64,000 bases of DNA. It comes from Juglans regia. Lineage: Eukaryota > Streptophyta > Magnoliopsida > Fagales > Juglandaceae. Location: assembly GCF_001411555.2 (NCBI RefSeq), contig NC_049912.1, positions 20,072,341 through 20,136,340 of the forward strand, given 5' to 3'. The position numbers were made by a program, and so were the translations under genes. A model generated the notes under the pieces. It was not told the DNA's origin. It worked only from the letters and a program-made list of their open reading frames with translations, and made no database searches. How positions within the stretch are numbered: the first letter of the stretch is position 1; each line of letters opens with the position of its first letter. Positions 11,166 through 21,904 of the stretch are shown piece by piece.

Positions 11166-11776
11166 GATGAGTGGCAATATGTGACACGACCCATGAACCC
11201 AACATGAGCACGATACAAAATTAGCAAATTTGGATTTGATATAAATGAGTTCGGATCAAAACGAGTTGACTCGTTAAGACACGATTAATAAACGGGTCAA
11301 CCCCCTTAACCCAAAAATCAACCTGCAATAACCCATTTAAATTTTATTGGTATTTCTAAATATTCTTATATTTTTATTATTGAGATTGTAATTCTGGACC
11401 TATACTCATATTTGTTATTATTGAATTTGTAATATTGGATTTATTATCAGTTAAAATCTGAAAAATATTGATATATTTTGTTAGTGGCTAGTCTTATTGT
11501 TTTTTTAGATGTCGTGGCTACTAATAAGTATATGTTTTAATTTTTATGTAAAATTATGTTTATAAAATTAAATGGGTTATACGAATTAGTTCAATCCATT
11601 TACATGAAATAGGTTCAAATGAGTCGTGTCATGCTAACCCATTTCTAATTTATTATTAAACGAGTCAAAACGGATCGTGTTAGGGCCTGAATGTCTGACT
11701 CGTTTAGCTTATCGGATTGTCTGATTCGCTTGAATGTCTGACACGACACGACCTGCGAACATGAATTACCACCCTA
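11166..11776. mobile_element. hAT-like element nested in pol, ACACGAC family
   Basis: It interrupts pol after the word LMEGILYK. Left end GATGAGTGGCAAT and right end ATTACCACCCTA are decayed inverted repeats of a TAGGGGTGGCAAT type. Flanks CAAGTGAG (11158-11165) and CAAGCGAC (11777-11784) are an 8-bp target duplication with two mismatches. Words such as GTGACACGACC and GAGTTGACTCGTTAAGACAC sit near the ends, and the middle is A/T-rich. A broken relative occurs at 28172-29430. Confidence 0.75.
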
Positions 11777-11849
11777 CAAGCGACGCTTCTCTAACCCACT
11801 CTTGAAATGTGTTTCAATAAAATACGTGTATTACGTGATGACATAAATA

Positions 11850-12800
11850 CATGCATGAGAATCTAAGGGATGCATAAGGGTTTGTCAAGAAATGTGCAAA
11901 GTGTCGATTATACGGGGACGTACCTCACAGCCCGCCAGAAGAATTAAAATCGATCACCACACCATGGCTCTTTGCACAATTGGGAGTTGATATCGTGGGT
12001 CTCATGCCACTAGGCAAAGACGAGGTCGAGTTTGCCATTGTCACTATGGAGTACTTCATAAAGTGGGAAGAAGCAGAAGTATTGGTCACAATTATGGCCA
12101 ATATCATCACCAAGTTTGTTTGGAAGATTGTTGTAAGCTAGCTTGGTATACATCGGGCCATAATTTCAAATAATGGGTGACAATTTGATGGCAACCATTA
12201 TTGTGACTAGTGTGCTGACCTAGGAATTGGTCAAGTACTCCTCGACGGGTCGCCGCTAGGCAAATGGGCAAGTTGAGGCAACCATTAAAACTGTGTTTAG
12301 CATTTTAAAGAAACTGCTGGTTAGCAAAAAAGAAACCTGGGCCAAAGAACTAACCAGAGTCTTGTGAGCGTACAAGACAACTGTGAAAGCCCCAACGGGG
12401 GGAACTCCATTTGCAATGACATATAGGAGTGAAGCAGTGATGCCAGTGGAAGTTGAGATACCAAGTTACAGAGTCCAACATTACTGTGAAGTAGGGAATA
12501 ACAAAGGTTTAGAAGACAATCTTGATCTACTGGGAGAAAGAAGATAAGATGTAGAGACTAGAGCAACATTTTATAAAAGGAGGAAAAAACATTATTTCAA
12601 TAAGAAAGCAAAGCCCAAATCGTTCTAGGTTGGGGATCTAGTACTAAGGATAACAGGAACAACAACCCAAGGGGATGGAAAACTAGCTACTGATGAGAGG
12701 GACCATACATGGTTGTAGCTAGTTATTGGTCGTGATCATTTGACCTTAAGGATATAAACAGGAAGGAGCTACCCTATCCATGGAACACCGAACATTTGAA
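11850..12800 (+). pseudogene. Integrase remnant of the Tat-like element
   Basis: Inserts element DNA into the host genome. A Cys-rich remnant (CQEMCKVCRLYGDVP, in one frame) precedes the catalytic core: FAQLGVDIVGLMPLGKD with the first Asp, MEYFIKWEEAEVL, GIHRAIISNNG where the family has SDNG, and GQVEATIK with the Glu. The second catalytic Asp is thus Asn. Stops lie after KIVVS and after NNG. The tail includes GGTPFAMTYRSEAVMPVE, a classic integrase C-terminal word in plant Ty3 elements (about 12398-12450). Confidence 0.85.
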
Positions 12801-13350
12801 ATACTTTATTTAGAATATGTTGTGTAACCCTAAGAAAGCAATAAAATAGTTTTTATATGAATATCATCTTCCATATGAAGTCTTTTTCATTCGACGAATA
12901 AGGACTAATTGAGCGAGAACGATCAGAGTTAACCTCCCAGCTCATTGCAGTCGAGTATCTCTCTCGCCACCAAACAAGCCAACTATTAGCAACACGCATG
13001 CAATCAAGGCTAACACTCATACTTGGGAATTGTAGACTAACCACACATGTATAATCTTATTAGTCATTGCCCTCCTTGCGATCAAGCTCCTCTCCCGCCA
13101 CCATACAAGCTGAGTGTTAGAACACGCATGCGATCAGGGCTAACACTTGCATTTGGTGATTGTAGACTGACCACACTTGTATAGTTAGTCTGGTTAGCCA
13201 TCACCCCCATTGCGGTCGAGCATCTCTCTCGCCACCATAAAACCTGAGTGTTAGCAACATGAATGTGATTAGGACTAACACTCGCACTTGGCAATCATAG
13301 ACTAACCACACCTGTATAGATTGGTTAGCCATCGCTCTCATTGCGGTCGG

Positions 13351-13592
13351 TAGTTGTGGGAGATAGGGCACCACATTTGGCCTAGACGTGGGCCCCGTGC
13401 ACAAACGGGGGCCATGCCAATAGGATGGAGCTTGAGTTAGGCCCAAACCCGTACAGGGTTTACCCTGTCTGCCAGGCCTAAATTATATATAACAATTTCT
13501 TTTAATTAAACGACGTCATTTTCAGGTGAACTCCTTAAAACGTCATTGTTTTACATTGGTTTTGGATTAAAATCTCCATAATCCCCCCTCCT

Positions 13593-13653
<61 letters not shown>

Positions 13654-13895
13654 CTCCCCCGACAACCTAGCCCCAAGTTTATCTTCGTGTTGATTTTGGT
13701 TTTAGTTTTATTTTCTTAGTTGGTAATGAAGGGTTTTGTTTCATCATGGTTGGACAATGGGGGCCAATTTGCCCTTGGCATCTGGATGGGGGCACCCGCC
13801 CACCGAGGGGGAAGGGGGCTGGGTGCCCACCTCTTTCCCTATAGGAAGGGCAAGTTTTGTAGCCACTCGTCAATAGGGTGCAAGTAGCACCCCTA
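13351..13895. mobile_element. hAT-like element nested in the 131-bp array
   Basis: Starts TAGTTGTGGG and ends GTAGCACCCCTA, flanked by GCGGTCGG (13343-13350) and GCGGTCGA (13896-13903), an 8-bp target duplication with one mismatch. It contains GC-rich segments (GTGGGCCCCGTGCACAAACG and a GGGGGC-rich block near 13760-13830) and a CT microsatellite. Removing it restores the array register exactly. Confidence 0.85.
13594..13651. repeat. (CT)n microsatellite, about 58 bp
   Basis: Uninterrupted TC/CT dinucleotide run within the hAT-like element at 13351-13895. Such a run is expected to vary in length between individuals. Confidence 0.95.
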
Positions 13896-14799
13896 GCGGT
13901 CGAGCACCTCTCCCGCCACCATACAAGCCAAGTGCTAGCAATGCACATACGATCGAAGCTAACACTCACACTTAGCGAACGTAGACTAGCCACACTTGTA
14001 TATTCTAATTAGCCATCACCCTCATCACAGTTGGGCATCTATCTTTCCATCATATGCACCTAGTATTAGCAACGTGCCTGTGATCGGGGCTAATACTTGC
14101 ACTGGGCGATTGTAGACTAACTATATTTTCTATATTATGGTTAGTCATCGCCCTTCATTGTGGTCAAGTATCTCTCCAACCACCTCATAAGCCGAGTGCT
14201 ACCAGCGCGCATGCAACCGGGACTAAAATTAGCACTAGGCAACCAAAGGCTAATCGCATGCATAATTGGGTTAGCCTGAACCGAAATTGCAGTCAATTTA
14301 GGGCATAACATGCACACTAAATGGAACGTATGATATGAGAGCTAAGGAAAATCAATCAGATGAAAGGTCCAACAGTAAGCAAAAGTAAGGTCTGACCAAG
14401 CGCATAAATTAGAATGTAAAGGTTAATCTAAAAGCAAAATAGAGTTGTCTTGGGAGTCAAATCATGGCAACATCCTCACAAAGAAAAACAACTAACAGAG
14501 GTAAATATAGCAATATCCAAAAGCCTTGGGCATCACATCCACGCCCAAGGAGTCAAGGAACAGGAAAACAACGGGGTCAAGGGTGCACGGTCTTCAACTT
14601 TAATGCCTTCAAGATTCTCAGTTGCTTTAATAAGAAGCCCCTTAGCATCCGAAGATCAAGATTGTAACCACCCCCTAGGCTCGATTATGGACCCGAGTAG
14701 TCGCCGAGATTTAGGGGTAAAGGCGAACAACCTTCTCCTAAGAAGGCCTTAGTTCGACCTCCATTTCGCTGACACACAACTAGGATAGAGCAAGCTTTT

Positions 14800-15035
14800 T
14801 CTTTAAAGACTAAGTGACACTACTAAGCTGTAAAAAATGGCCGTTGTGCTCTCTGAGCTCTTCCCTAATAGTCTTGAGTCGAGCCTCCATCTAGGCCATC
14901 TCACCGCAAGTAGTATCGAAGTCCAACTTGAGACGCCGAAAGGAACCTTCTGCCTGTAAAGCCCTTTTTGCATACTCGTCATAGTGACTCCTTGCCTCTT
15001 CTAGCTCCGTCTCCAACTTGTTGCCACAGAGTCAA
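14800..15035 (-). pseudogene. Antisense coiled-coil ORF remnant in the Tat-like 3' region, distal part
   Basis: Read on the minus strand, this gives a heptad-like, charged stretch: KLETELEEARSHYDEYAKRA, QAEGSFRRLKLDFDTTCGEM and MEARLKTIREELREHN, with one stop. Additional ORFs in antisense to gag-pol, downstream of integrase, are known for Tat-lineage elements. The function of those proteins is not established. The ORF continues upstream (higher coordinates) beyond the inserted repeat at 15045-16655. Confidence 0.5.
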
Positions 15036-15340
15036 TCAAAATCAAGGTTTTAATTTCCATTCTATTCTGGCTGAAATTTTGCATGCTGGAAGGGTAACCA
15101 GTACGGCATAGGTTATTATTCCTTCCCGAGTCAAATTTCGTTCATTCTGCTTAGTTTCGATCCATTTCAGCCAGATTCTGGTACTCTGGCTGGATTGGTA
15201 ATTTTGGTTTGAATGGCATTTTGTATATCACTTGATAACATATGGACAAAACGGTAATTTCGTGCACCAGTTTTGACCACTTCCCTTGCAAAATCCAAAA
15301 TTCAAATCCCTAATTACTTTTTTCTCTTCGTCTATCACGG

Positions 15341-15535
15341 CTCGTTTGGATAGTGAGATGAGATGAGATGATTTTAGTTGAGTTAAATAAAATATTGTTA
15401 AAATATTATTTTTTAATATTATTAATATTTTGAGATTAGAAAAAGTTAAATTGTTATTTATATTTTGAATGAGAATTTGAGAAATTTGTAATGATGAAAT
15501 AAAATAGGTTGGGAGTGTTTTTGTATCCAAACGAG
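15341..15535. mobile_element. Short MITE, GTTTGGATAGTGAGATGAGATG family
   Basis: Begins CTCGTTTGGATAGTGAGATG and ends TTGTATCCAAACGAG, inverted ends of about 12 bases. The interior is A/T-rich. It is one of about ten relatives in the window, listed separately. It is the best-preserved copy. Confidence 0.8.
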
Positions 15536-15789
15536 TAATCTAGACAAGTTTGTTAGAGTGGTATGGAGTTTTGGACCCAACTTTGTATTATATAATTCTT
15601 AAACAACTGGTTAATTAAGTTGTAATAACAAATAAAAAGACTTAGCACTATACCAATGGTTGGACATGCATTCTGGTCATATTTACTGGAAAGACACTGA
15701 TTTTGGATTTCTCTAAAATAAGAACTTGGACTCTTACTTTGATTTTTCAAAGAACTTTATCTTTGCGTCCTTGCTTTAAAAGCCGAAGA

Positions 15790-16215
15790 CTTGCCAAATA
15801 TATCTCTCTCTTTTACTTGGAAATCCTCAAATTCAGACAAGAAATTAAAGGAATCTTTTCCCAAGTTCTTGAATATGTACATCTAATTCCTTTAATCATA
15901 ATTCATCGCTTTAGATTTTACTTGATTCATAAATAACTCAATCGACTTTGTATAAAGTCTTAAGAAATTCTCGATCCTTCAAACTTGTTCTAGACCTTTT
16001 TTTCATTGACTTAAAAGTATACGAGATGTAACTTGAGGTGGTCTCTCTACTTGAGTGTACAAGTATCTTGTTGGGAACTGAACAAGAGGGAAAGCTGTAA
16101 GTGCTCTCTTAAGTCGATTTTGAGCCATGGTCCAAACTCCTGCCCACTAGAGAATTTAATGAATCCTTAAGTATCTAATGCAACAAAAATTATATTATAA
16201 CAATATTTTTTTCAA
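15790..16215. repeat. Dispersed repeat shared in inverted orientation with 62850-63260
   Basis: The two segments share long stretches when one is reversed, for example TACTTGATTCATAAAT and CAATCGACTTTGTATAAAGT here against their complements at 63121-63170, and TCTCTTAAGTCGA here against 62950-62960. Neither holds an ORF. The element type is unknown; it may be an internal part of a larger transposon. Confidence 0.7.
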
Positions 16216-16655
16216 CTTTGAACAAAACATTTGGCTTCCTAAGCTTATATAAATGTGGTATTTCCATGCTTTTTTCATACAAAAAGAAAGGCTAGTCATA
16301 CTCAATTGGGACTTATTTTATCTTTAGAGTGATTGGCTTTGTTTTCCTAATTATTGATAAAGATGAGTGATTATTTTTTTTTAACGGTTGGATTCAGAAT
16401 TTATAAGTATTATTGAGTTTTACAAATATATGTGTTTTTTAAGACTTGTATTGAAAAATATTATTGAGTTTCTTAGGTATGAATATTTTTAAGACTCGTA
16501 TTGATGTTATTTTGGAATATAGTTTATATATATACTTTATTTATATAATGTCTATGCTGAAATGGTACAATGAAACGTACTAGTACCGAAATATTCTGTT
16601 TTAGTACCTCAACCAGAATGGTCATTGGAATGGAATTCAATACTTTGCTCAGCAT

Positions 16656-18110
16656 CCCGCTCTTCCTCCAAAAGTTTGCTTTGTAGGTATGCTGCTGCTC
16701 ATGCTCTTGGAGTTTCTCCAACTACCTCTAGAGGTCAGAAATATCATTTTGCAGTGCGATTATCTAAATCTCTTGACCGCGAGAATGAGAACCCTTTACG
16801 ACTAGGCTATCTTCCCTTTTCCCTCACCACCACTACCTCATATATAACTTGGCTAGCCCTCTCCATGAAGCAATAGGAAGAACGAACACACTCCTCCAAG
16901 TGGGAATGATGACAGAGATGATTAGATAATGGCATAAAAAGAGAACACACTATATAAATAAAGAAGCTTACCATGGAAAGAAAACATTCGAGTTTAGGCA
17001 CTATTTGGCAATGGAAGGATCCACAGAGTCATCAGCTAGCGAGGTAGATGTTGAAGGCCTTGGTTAGGAAGGAGTCAGTGATCCCATAGATTCCTCACCA
17101 ACAAAATTGGGCAAATAATCACTCACCTGTCCAGGATGAGCTGGCGTAGAAGTTGTGGGAAGAGACAATATGAGAACCGCACCTATCATAGACATAAGCC
17201 AACCGTCCACACACACGTCGTTGTCCTACCTGGCCTCACCAAGGGCGGAGTTGAAAGGGGGAACCCCTCCAAATGGAAGGGATGAAAAAATTTTCGCGCC
17301 CAGTGACAAGACGCTAAAGGCAAAGGACAATATAGAAACACCCCCGTTTGAATGGCCGGCCCTCGGTAGGGCCCGGAGCCCAAATGGAATATTTGGAATT
17401 TCCCCTCCGGAATTGTAGATGGAACTGAGGAAGGGGTATTGACCATAGCCTCAATGTCCCCGGATATGGAACTGCTAATGGTAAGGGCATGCACCTCCTC
17501 GTCGACTACCTATACTAACATGGATTCACTTGACACTGAAGATGGCATTCCAAATTCTCAAACAAAGCTTCAGGCACGGACTCCCTAGAAATCGTCTGGA
17601 TGGTCTTGAGAAACTCGACGTCCAATACCAAGCCAATGTTGACCTCCCTTTGGTCAAGATTCTCAGCCAGTGTCGCCTTCCCCTTGGTCAAGATTCTCAG
17701 CCAAACGGTCAAGATTCTACGGCAATGGTTGGACTTACCCTTGGTCTCCAGGTAGGGATGATGCACGCGACCGTGGTTGCTTGGAGCCTCCCTTAGGGTT
17801 AACAGTCCTACTACCGAAGTGCGGCTTGTTGCGAGCCCCATTAGTGTCATGAGCATTAAGGCGCTCAGTGCAAGGGTTTTTTTCCTTTAATTCCAAAGGG
17901 AAGGAGGAAGGCCTCTTTTTCCCACAAACCAAGGGATTGGTAGGCGATGAATAGTGATCAGTCCAAAGAGACCAAGAAATAATCTATGTTTTCTCTGGTA
18001 AGAAGCACATAAGACCAAACAACATTAGGGTTTTCTAATTCTCAACCCACAAGTAGGCGAGGTCCAAATGGTCTGTCTCCCTCTTGGAAAGGGTCATGTT
18101 GAAGTCACGT
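16656..18110 (-). pseudogene. Antisense ORF remnants in the Tat-like 3' region, proximal part
   Basis: On the minus strand, open pieces at 16524-16721, 17186-17494, 17515-17856 and 17735-17932 lie in series. The lowest contains EKLQEHEQQHTYKANFWRKS, a coiled-coil-like piece that would continue into the 14800-15035 remnant. The upper pieces contain ETDHLDLAYLWVEN-type words (about 18060) and a basic stretch LKEKNPCTERLNAHD. I do not recognise a domain. Position and strand fit the additional antisense ORFs of Tat elements, but the protein is shattered by stops. Confidence 0.4.
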
Positions 18111-18199
18111 CTGTCTGGAATCCAACTCCACAAAGCCCTAACTGGAAGTTCGTGGTGATTGGCTTCATTTACTGGAAACTCCCATCCAGTACCAGATAC

Positions 18200-18440
18200 A
18201 AAGATCAACTTCTAGTACCAGTTCTTAACTTGGGAATAACGAGACTCCAAGCGCACCACTCAAATACTACACTGATTCCCGTCTCTAATGTGGGAATAAT
18301 GAGAAAAACCGATTCCTGTGCCAATCCTTTATGTAGGAATAAATAATTCTTATACCAATCCTAAACATGGGAATAACATGGGACCAATTCCTGTACCAGT
18401 CCTTAATGTGGGAATAACGAGACTCCAAGCGTGGTAACCT
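18200..18440. repeat. Short irregular tandem repeats around TGGGAATAAC
   Basis: The word TGGGAATAAC or a close variant recurs at about 18231, 18291, 18334, 18368 and 18409, usually preceded by CCAGTCCTTAATG or similar and followed by GAGACTCCAAGCG in the first and last copies. Spacing ranges from 34 to 60 bp. It lies in the non-coding 3' part of the Tat-like element. Confidence 0.7.
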
Positions 18441-19313
18441 GCCCGTGAACAAAAACTGCATTGATTCCTATCATGTCGCTGAACGACATGGGTGTAAAAT
18501 GATTTATGAGCCGTGTGGTCCGGATGATCCTCACCTACGGGCTCCAAAGCCAGTTGCCATGCCATGTACCACGCGACATGAGTCTCCAAGCATTGGGATG
18601 GAGCTGGGTTGGAGCCATACTTAGAAAATCCTAAACCTCGCGAACGAGGCGACATAAACGGAGCCTTTGCCCCATTAGAAACATACTTATGCATAGGCCC
18701 ACATGTTTAGCAAACCCCTCAAAATCGACGACGTCGTGACAAATATAGGCAAAATTATGTCAACAAAATCGGGGATCCCATACAAATCCCTCGCCGAATC
18801 CAAATCCACCATAGTAGTAGTGCAAACCAATAATTCTCCTCAAATCTATCTGGTCGAGAGGAGCCACCATCTCCAGACCTATCGAGAACCAATGCAAGAA
18901 TTGCTGCGAGTCAGTGGCAAGGAGATGAAAAAGGTTCGAGTAAAGGGAAATGTGAACGTAATGGGCACAAAAGAAGAAAGAGAAATAGTGCATAGGGGAG
19001 GAGAACCAAGTTTTAAAGGAAGATTAAGGTTGTTGGGAAAACGATGGCCTGTACCAAAGGGGAAACGATAGGTGTCACCCATAACGAAGACGAATCGTGC
19101 AAATCCTGCAAAATGCGCTGCATGAAGGGACGTTTAGAAAATGGATAGATGAGCATTGCTCTACACAAGGAAACAAATCATGAAAGGGTAGGAAAAGTGT
19201 CAAAGCCTGCCAAGAGGACACACGTTAAAAAAAATAGGAGGAAGGAAAATTGAGAGAAAGGGGACGTATAAAACTCTTGATTGCACGTGTGTAACGGAAA
19301 TTTGCGGGGTAAC

Positions 19314-19836
19314 TGCTAGGCCCAATATTCCCCTTAAAATGAACCTTATTTGATTAAGGGTTATCGTTTTATGAGGCCCATAGGCCTCACGGTCGTGTGA
19401 AGGCTAGAAATGTAATGGACGAGTCATCCCGAGACAAGACAAGCAGGACCGCCAAACATGCGATTGTGGAATTTAAGCCTTTCTAAAGAAAATATGAACT
19501 TAATGAAAGGGTGGATAACGTGGGGGAGTTAATGACTCCTAGCAAGATACTCGCCCCTTGGGGCCAAATTAGGGCCCTGATGGCTTACATCCCAGGAGCG
19601 AGGGTAAGAAGTCAAGCCGAAAGGCGAGCCTTACCATATTAAGGCAATATTCTGATACAAATACCCACCAAGGTACGCATCAACCTCTTTCAAAAAATTA
19701 TATACGAAAGCACATTATATTCAATCTATCGTCAATGACTTGGCCATTGGAGGTATTCCTCCACAATCCCAAGCCATTCTCATTTCTGGTTGCATGATTA
19801 GGGCTAATTGCATGCGTACGAAACACGTTCTCAACA
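19314..19836 (+). repeat. 3' LTR of the Tat-like element
   Basis: Begins TGCTAGGCCCAATATTCCCC and ends GTTCTCAACA, followed by the target duplication CTCCA. At 523 bp it is longer than the 5' LTR, through segments at about 19370-19395 and 19556-19605 that are absent there. A purine/G-rich TTTGCGGGGTAAC just before it is in the place of the polypurine tract. Confidence 0.9.
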
Positions 19837-19841
19837 CTCCA

Positions 19842-21038
19842 TACCAAAAACACCGATACAAAGTAACCTCACAAGAGAGAAGAAAGTGAAACCAAATGCA
19901 GATAAAAATAAGAGATCTTGATTGCTCTAATTCCCTCCTTGAAGCTGCATGCAGGAAACTAGAGTGACTGGCTTCACCGAGAAAACGATTGAGACGAACG
20001 GGAGAGAGTTGCATGGATCCTCTTGTATTCCTTAATTATTTGGTCCTTGAGGTGAAGCAAGACAAGATGGCCACAGTTCATGCATATATAAATATATATA
20101 TATATATATATAACCTTGCTTTTCTTGCATTGGCATGGTTGACTTCTACAAGCTTTTTACAAAACTAGGGAAGTTGATCCGTAACCCTCTGCAATTTTTT
20201 CATGCATGTACCATTTCCATGTTGACCATAAGCATCCAAGATAAGATCTTCCCTTTTTTCCTCCATCTTCCTTCACTAAATACCTATCAACTAAAAGCCC
20301 TAGTCCAAACTTTAGCTTCTCGAGCTTTCACGAAAAATAAACTATAATGAGGATGATGGAAGGATACAAAGAAAAAGAAAAATACCCTTTATCATAAATG
20401 TAGTCACAATTATAAAGTTTAACCTCTTCACCATTAATTTATTGTCACGATAACATCCCTTAATAATTAGTTGATCTTGGTTTTTAAGATTTCATTAGAG
20501 GGGGATGGTGTGGGAAAGTGAGATCGAGGAGGAAAAATGAAATCGAGAATTAATGCTGTAGATGATAAACGTGTTATGTGCCAACGGCTGTAAAATGATA
20601 AAATAAATAAAAAAAAATGTAGCATTAAAAATGGGTAAAAACCCAAAGGCTTTGATAAATGTGCTGTGGCCCTTATCCATGTATGGTTTCTAAGGCAAAC
20701 CAAGTGGTCTCATGACCTTTCCTTGTCTCTCTCTATCAGCTAATATCTGCCAAATATTTGTCTCTTTTCTCTATACATGATGTCTCCATCAATATCTAGG
20801 TCTTTCTTTACTTTTCTTTTCTTTCGTTCTTTTTTCAACTTGTGTGGTGCACCACATAAAGCAAGCATATTAAAACATTAGAATTTCTTGTATTTTTTTT
20901 AAGATCTAAATATATAAAATTTGTATAAATCTTTTATAAAAATATGGATATCATAAAAAAAATAAGTTTTTTTTTACATTTTTTTCATTGTGTGGTCTAC
21001 TTTTTTATAAAACTTGTGTGAGATTCGTACATTTGATA

Positions 21039-21080
<42 letters not shown>

Positions 21081-21480
21081 TTCTCTTATCTTAAACTAAT
21101 CAATTGGATGATCAAATAGTCGAACCTCATCTTCTAGGCGTGCTTTAAATGGAGCTACTTGGTTTATCCATTGCCACAAGAATTCATGTGGATTTGATTG
21201 CAATGTCATTTCTCAGCACACAATCTTGTTAGATCCTACTTCACTTCGACCATAATCATTCCTAAAATAGAGAATCCCATTAATCTTATTCTATATTTAC
21301 TACAATAATTGATCTTACTATAGTATAAGTTTAATATGAAAATAAATTAAATAATTAGTATAGAAATAAATTAGCAGTGAATTATTTAATTTTAGTTTTT
21401 AATTTTTGAAAAAATTAAAATTTGAAAATGAGCTAAATATGAAACTAAAAAAAAGTTCAAATCCGATTTCATTCCGACAA
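19842..21480. other. Gene-free interval with TA microsatellites
   Basis: TA runs lie at about 20092-20112 and 21040-21076. A 97-aa minus-strand frame begins at 20014 in sequence of normal composition (about 19880-20030), but the element boundary at 19841 cuts it and no family is recognised. Positions 20700-20880 are pyrimidine-rich. No gene called. Confidence 0.4.
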
Positions 21481-21580
21481 GTCAAAGTCGGAGTTCAGAT
21501 TTGAACTCTGACAAAGTTGGAGGCAGAGTCAGATTTAGGAGAATCCGACTCTGACTATGTCGATGCTCTCTCCTAACGAA
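21440..21580. mobile_element. Fragment of the GGAGTCGG hAT-like family
   Basis: Contains CGACAAGTCAAAGTCGGAG, AGTTGGAGGCAGAGTCAG and CCGACTCTGAC, then GATGCTCTCTCCTAA, a decayed version of the TGCTCAACCCTA end at 5580. Only one end is recognisable, so the limits are approximate. Confidence 0.55.
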
Positions 21581-21682
21581 CAATAATATTGTTTATGTCC
21601 TATTCACATAAATAATATACATACATGTTTAGATTAGTGGCTTACTAAACTTGCCTAAAATGCACAGTTTCTTGCTAAACTC

Positions 21683-21904
21683 TAGGCTTCGTTTGTTTTC
21701 ACAATCATTCTCATTTTATCTCATCTCATCTCATCTCATTATTATAATTTTTTTAAATTTTCACATAAAATAAAATAAACAATTCAATTTTTTTAAATTT
21801 TAAAATAAAATTAATATTAAAAAAATATTTTAATAAAATTTTATTTAACTTTTAATTTTTATTTCAATTCATTTTATTCCATCTCATAAAATAAACGAGG
21901 CCTA
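21683..21904. mobile_element. Short MITE, GAGATGAGATG family
   Basis: TAGGCTTCGTTTGTTTTC at the left and AAAATAAACGAGGCCTA at the right form inverted ends of about 17 bp. The left interior has CATCTCATCTCATCTCATTA and the rest is A/T-rich. Same family as 15341-15535, opposite orientation. Confidence 0.75.

Larger units (their letters stand above)
12930..14280. repeat. 131-bp tandem array in the 3' region of the Tat-like element, split by an insertion
   Basis: About six copies of a unit with GCGGTCGAGCATCTCTCTCG, GCCACC, AGTGTTAGCAAC, GGGCTAACACT and GTAGACTAACCACAC in fixed order. The GCCACC word (or its variant) recurs at about 12966, 13097, 13231, 13915, 14046 and 14176. Spacing is 131, 134, 131 and 130, and the fourth gap is 684. 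Taking out the 545-bp insertion plus one 8-bp duplication leaves 131. Open frames on the minus strand here only translate the repeat. Confidence 0.88.
15045..16655. mobile_element. Composite repeat inserted in the antisense ORF, with inverted ends
   Basis: Left end CAAGGTTTTAATTTCCATTC and right end GAATGGAATTCAATACTTTG are imperfect inverted repeats. On both sides the flanking sequence reads as antisense coiled-coil ORF, so this block interrupts it. Its right part (about 16350-16600) matches another copy at 34715-34900, with GATGAGTGATTATTTTTTTT and TATTGAGTTTTACAAATATA in common. A short MITE (15341-15535) lies inside, as does a segment (about 15790-16215) related in reverse to 62850-63260. 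I found no clear target duplication. Confidence 0.6.
7088..19836 (+). mobile_element. Ty3/gypsy LTR retrotransposon, Tat-like, 12.7 kb, decayed, with nested insertions
   Basis: It is bounded by two related LTRs and by a 5-bp target duplication CTCCA (7083-7087 and 19837-19841). The order inside is gag, protease, RT, RNase H, a second RNase H-like domain, integrase, then a 6.5 kb 3' region without sense coding. A second, archaeal-type RNase H plus a long 3' region with antisense ORFs is characteristic of the Tat lineage. Every coding domain has stops or frameshifts, so the copy cannot move by itself. Three later insertions lie inside: 11166-11776, 13351-13895 and about 15045-16655. The host bases CTCCA, the TG...CA ends and the diverged LTRs agree, so the borders are firm. 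Confidence 0.92.

Noticed and set aside
13082..13993. Minus-strand frames with repeated SVSPDRM / WWRER words as a repetitive protein
   Set aside because: They are translations of the 131-bp tandem array. 131 is not a multiple of three, so the frame is not maintained between units.
12930..14280. The 131-bp array as a CRISPR array
   Set aside because: The repeats are whole 131-bp units without unique spacers, sit within a plant retrotransposon and diverge along their length.
14450..14752. 100-aa plus-strand frame as a gene
   Set aside because: It lies in the 3' non-coding part of the Tat-like element, has no domain, and the better-supported coding signal in this area is on the minus strand.
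15045..16655. 8-bp target duplication for the composite repeat
   Set aside because: The flanks (ATCAAAAT and CTCAGCAT) do not match convincingly, so the superfamily was left open.
19842..20014. Minus-strand frame MQLSPVRLNRFLGEASHSSF... as the first exon of a gene cut by the retrotransposon
   Set aside because: It has an ATG and normal composition, but no family is recognised, no continuation was found across the insertion site at 6960-7087, and there is no clear promoter.
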